Below are positions 60,435 through 64,000 of a stretch of 64,000 nt of DNA, in pieces. This DNA comes from Branchinecta lynchi (Eukaryota > Arthropoda > Branchiopoda > Anostraca > Branchinectidae): the NCBI GenBank assembly GCA_023053575.1, contig JAKZAP010000009.1:15543869-15607868 (forward strand), written 5' to 3'. A program made the translations under genes and the position numbers. Position 1 is the first letter of the stretch; every line of letters starts with the position of its first letter. The notes beneath the pieces were generated by a model that did not search any database, had not been told where the DNA came from, and saw only the letters and a list, made by a program, of their open reading frames with translations.

Positions 60435-60500
60435 ATTTCCGGTAAAACCTCGAAAAATTCCGGTAAAACCTCGAAAATTCCGGTAAAACCTCGAAAGCTG
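60435..60500. repeat. Three tandem copies of ATTCCGGTAAAACCTCGAAA
   Basis: An 18-20 bp unit repeated three to four times without interruption. Confidence 0.9.
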
Positions 60501-61059
60501 AACGCCTAATCAGGAAGGTATCGGGACGCCTCTGGGGTGGGGGTGGGGGGGTTCTTGACGTTGCAAGTGCCAGAATGCTTATGATGTAACTCCTTTAATC
60601 ATCTAGGTAGTCATCATCTGGGTAGTTTTCCCGAAATTAGGCTGATTGAAAATACGGTTCGCTATTCCCGCTCTGCAATCTAAAGAAAAACATTTGAATC
60701 TGAGATGTAACCCGTGGCTCCTCGCTGATCAATTTGGTGATCTTTCTCGTGCCGGTGACCTTCACCTCGAGGAACGCTGGTGCACTCCTTTCCAGTGTTG
60801 CCACCGTAGCAGAATTCTACTTCTTGACGTATGTTTTGGACTTATTTGAGAAATTGGGCCAGGATTGTGCGACTGGGGAGGTAAAAAAAACGCAAAAGCA
60901 TGATGGTTGGTTAACAAAAGTTAAATTTCTTGTTAAAAATTGGAACAAGACCACAGGTTTCGATAGGATTTCAACATGAAATATTTATTGGATCTTTTGA
61001 TCCAGGCAATCGGGTCTAAGCATGGGCACTGTTCTGTTTCTGTTCGGTTTTTGCAGAGA
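60501..61059. other. Unassigned segment
   Basis: Contains a 60,734-60,979 open frame with a hydrophobic stretch (V-A-E-F-Y-F-L-T-Y-V-L-D-L-F). A GT follows 'actggggag' at about 60,880. It could be an isolated exon, but no acceptor is convincing and I recognise no family. The left terminus of the ~135-bp-unit repeat lies at about 60,945. Confidence 0.3.
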
Positions 61060-62640
61060 AACAGAAACAGAACAGAACAGTGTTCCTTGGAACAATCCAC
61101 TATTGAGAGCGCTGTAGCAGCTTTCGGTTTCCGGTTTTCACCGTATTTTGTGGAGCTCATAACTCGTGAACCAGTGCAAGTATCAAGTTCAAACTTGGTA
61201 TACTAGTGGGTGTTGGGGTCTAGTTGTGCCTTTTTGGGGTCCCAACCCCCACCCGGTTCAGGGGCAAATGGGACCAGATTGCCCTGTGAATAATGTTCAG
61301 AACTTGACTAGAACTGGCAAGGGACGAGGAAATTCCTTGTACATGTAGATCCTAGGGCTGGGAAATTGCTTTGAAAGTTGCACCTCCCCCACCCCCCACG
61401 TTCATGGGCAACTGGGCCCAGATTGCCCAGGAGTAAAGTTTGTTACCCGTGACAGGAATCAAGAGGTATCAAGTTCACACTTGGTATACTAGTGGGGTAT
61501 TGGGGTCTAGTTGTGCCTTTTGAGGGGTCCCAACCCCCATCTGGTTCAGGGGCAAATGGGCCCAGATTGCCCAGTGAATAAAGTTCATAACTTGACCAGA
61601 ACTGGACATAGGACGATGAAATTCCTTGGACGTGTAGATCCTAGGGCTGGAAAATCGCTTTTAAAGTTGCACCTCCCCCACCCACCCCGTTCATGGGCAA
61701 CTGGGCCCAGATTGCCCTGGAGTAAAGTTAGTTAATCTTGCCAGGAATCAACAGGTATCAAGTTGAAACTTGGTCGGATTGTGAGCATTGCGGTCTCTTT
61801 TTACTTTTTGAGGGTCCCAGACACCACCCCCACTTGATTCAGGGGCAATTGGGCCTAGATTGCCCATTTTTTAATGTTTTTAATTAGACAATAACTGAAG
61901 ATAAGGCGGTGAAATTCCTTTGTGCTTTTGGTTGTTAGGGACCGGGGAGAGTTGAACCACCCCCATCCTCCCCGTTCATCGGCAAGTGGGCCCAAAATTG
62001 CCCATGAAAAAAGTGTTTGACCGGTGACTGGAATCAAACTCTAAGCTGGTATACTTGAGGAAAAAAGGCGTAAACACGCATTTTGATGGTTCCCGACCCC
62101 CCCCCCCCCCCCTCCCGTTCATAGCCAGCTGGGCCCAGATTTCCCATGAGCTACGTTCGTCTATGACAGGTCTCAAGTCAAACTCTTGTATATCTGGGGA
62201 GATATGTCTATGGATGAGGATTTGCTGTAACATCAACAAATAAGACGACGCGACGTACTTTAATCTTTAATGAAGAGTTGGAAACCGGACTGTTTTGTCA
62301 TATGATCGATGATATGCCGTTCTTAATGAAGTCTGACAAAGGAGGCATTAGTCTGCTACGAATTGGTTTATTGCACTTGTTATTACCTTGCTAATGGAAA
62401 AGGTTTAAAGGGTAGGACTGGCAGGCACACCATTCAGTGTTCGAACAAATGCTCTTCGTGCAAGATATTCGACATTTCTTTGGATTTATACTGGCGGTTT
62501 GTTTACATTTAAAGCTTCTAAAGGGGGGATGATTACAACGTTATTTCAGTAATTGTTTGGTTATTGGGGAAGAGAAATGTCTTGGTTCTAAAGCTGTTTG
62601 TATATAAATGTGATAAACATTTTACTTTTACACTCCACGT
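61060..62640 (+). repeat. Dispersed GGGCCCAGATTGCCC repeat (copy C, longest)
   Basis: It contains four internal units of about 180-200 bp, each with 'ggtcccaaccccca', 'ggttcaggggcaaatgg', 'ccagattgccc' and 'gacgatgaaattccttgga'. The end matches the ends of copies A and B ('aaagctgtttgtatataaatgtgataaacattttactttt'). The left end matches the inner end of copy A ('ggaacaatccactattgagagcgctgtagcagctttcgg'). Confidence 0.85.
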
Positions 62641-63395
62641 CTGAGCGCTTGCTCACTTGTTTATTTACCTGTTTAGTTCTACTTTTGTTCTTCAAGGTGT
62701 CTGTTTTTGCCTGTTTCTGTTTTGTTTTTCGAGAATTCGCGAGTAAAGAGAATTGGGAGCGTAAGCCTACTCGGGATTTTTCAAACTCAACCCTTCAAGG
62801 ACGGGGAAGTCCCGCCTGATTATGCGTGTAACTCTGTAATAAAGGGGTGTCAGTTTTGGGAGCAACTCTCCAGTTATGCGGAGTTATGCAGAAACAAGAG
62901 TGAAAGTGTTTTGCAATAAAGGCTCAACGAACTCTCCCGAGTATGGGGAAACGGGGTCAGTTGGAAATCAGGAGTTGCGTTCAGTTCATGAAAAGATAAA
63001 TTTGTGCGAAGATAAGTAGGTAAGTGATAGTGAGACAGCTTTTCTATAAGTAAGTCCCAAGTTTTATTCTGGTGGGATTTAGTGTTCCTACTAGCCTTTG
63101 AGTTTTCCTCCGGATCACATGTCAGGATTTTCACCTCTGTCATGAATTCCGTAAGTAAAAGTTGAGATTTGTTCGACCATAGGACGAAAGTGTCGAAGAT
63201 CCGGCCGGGAAAATCCCGATCGTGTGTCCTAGGTAAGATAAACCTAAGATCGCGTTTACACTTTTGGAAGTTTTGTGTATCCAACTTACCGAACAAAAAT
63301 ACACCGAATCTGTGTATTACATTACCTTACGTGTACTACCTACATGACTAACGACAAGTATTCCTCAGCCCAAGCTGACTGCGAATCATGCCTGT
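62641..63395. other. No recognisable gene
   Basis: Minus-strand frame 62,874-63,296 is open for 140 codons but shows no recognisable motif. I do not call it a gene. Confidence 0.35.
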
Positions 63396-63399
63396 GTGT

Positions 63400-63710
63400 G
63401 TTAAACAGATATATTCAAACAATGCAGAAAATGGATACTTCTTCTACGATACTTTTTCAGCGATATTTTGGCCCTTCTTGGCAAGGGTCCTAGTCAGGCT
63501 GTCGAACGTCAGGGTTAACGTTTGGGAAGAAATGAACCTGCAAATACGAAGAAACAATCCTGCTTGATTGCAGGCGTTTCTTCAACTTTGTCCCTGATGT
63601 TCAACAGCCTGACGAGGACCTTTGCCAAGAAGGGCCGAACTATCGCTATCAAAGCATCGTCGCTGACGTATCCGTTTTATCCAATGTTTGAATATATGTT
63701 TCCCACTTTC
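63400..63710. mobile_element. MITE-like foldback (copy B)
   Basis: The same ends as 15,680-15,875 ('atattcaaacaatg' and 'caatgtttgaatatatgtttccc') with a longer middle in which 'cttggcaagggtcct' and 'tttgccaagaagggcc' form an additional dyad. Confidence 0.7.
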
Positions 63711-63844
63711 CCAGTCAGCGTGGGCTCGTGGAATGTTTAAACAGATACGGCAGCTAAGTTTACAGATCACAATATTTTGAGCATTCTTGGCAAGGGTTCT
63801 CGTCAAAGGGTCCTCTTGAAGAGAACCCTTTGAGCTTTGACCCT

Positions 63845-64000
63845 GTCCCGTTTTTGGGATCCCAAAACGTAAGTGGCAAAAGTTGTCTGTCCGTCCGTTT
63901 GTAAGCACGATAACCCTCGAAGGGAATGAGATATTTTGATGAATTGGGAATGAGATATTTTGATGAATTCTTTGGGTCAAGAGTAAGGTCGAGTTCGTAG
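63845..64000 (-). repeat. End of a reversed ~135-bp-unit repeat, running off the window
   Basis: 'tttttgggatcccaaaacgtaagtgg', 'tgtctgtccgtccg', 'aagcacgataaccctcgaagggaatgagatattttgatgaa' and 'ttgggtcaagagtaaggtcgagttcgtag' are the reverse complement of the right part of the 6.0-8.0 kb copy. A 'ggaatgagatattttgatgaatt' duplication is seen. Confidence 0.85.

Noticed and set aside
60646..60979. Possible host exon with V-T-F-T-S-R-N-A-G and a hydrophobic stretch, ending near a GT
   Set aside because: No convincing splice acceptor, no second exon and no recognised family. It directly abuts a known repeat terminus.
62874..63296. 140-codon minus-strand open frame
   Set aside because: No recognisable motif and no neighbouring exon. 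The length is compatible with chance in this sequence.

Overview
The window looks like a repeat-rich, AT-rich chromosome segment from an invertebrate animal. It has one recognisable host gene with kilobase-sized introns and canonical GT/AG splice sites, and a nearly complete Polinton/Maverick (adintovirus-type) mobile element. Many non-LTR retrotransposon fragments, MITE-like foldback repeats and tandem arrays fill the rest, and a 100-base N run marks an assembly gap. I cannot name the species. An arthropod or other protostome would fit, but nothing here is decisive.

Layout. From 1 to about 25,300 is a repeat landscape: a ~255-bp tandem array (2.3-4.1 kb), a foldback element with a ~135-bp-unit repeat nested in it (5.6-8.1 kb), short MITE-like elements, four or more truncated non-LTR retrotransposon 3' ends, and no host gene I can support. 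From 25,303 to 26,283 is a foldback/MITE complex. From 26,301 to 46,063 is the Polinton.

Polinton. Ten genes on the minus strand, most only 3-35 bp apart, encode in order from the left end: a small TIR-borne protein, double-jelly-roll major capsid, pVI/pX-like protein, penton-like minor capsid, coiled-coil protein, retroviral-type integrase, adenain-type protease, AT-hook basic protein, fibre-like protein and FtsK/HerA-type packaging ATPase. A ~20-bp tandem array follows, then a 1354-residue protein-primed family B DNA polymerase, also minus. A membrane protein and a second copy of the small TIR gene lie on plus. Twelve gene starts carry the hexamer TAAATG. The two enzymes that lack such a start, integrase and protease, each lie in the -1 frame of the gene before them, and a canonical slippery heptamer sits in each overlap. 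This suggests that both are made by -1 ribosomal frameshifting, or less interestingly that both suffered a 1-base indel in a homopolymer. The right end of the element is expanded by two inverted ~97-bp-unit arrays with a 4.4-kb hairpin-ended repeat between them.

Host gene. Only 263 bp beyond the Polinton end, on the plus strand, starts a five-exon N-acetylneuraminate (sialic acid) 9-phosphate synthase gene (NANS; 46,327-57,304; 339 codons; all splice phases agree). Its introns hold foldback elements, retrotransposon fragments and a near-exact 31-bp copy of part of exon 3. From 57.3 to 64 kb is a 3' flank of tandem repeats and second copies of repeat families seen earlier.

The genes identified suggest that the Polinton could encode a virion (capsid, penton, fibre, packaging ATPase, maturation protease) together with self-synthesis (DNA polymerase) and integration functions. 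All its large open frames are intact.
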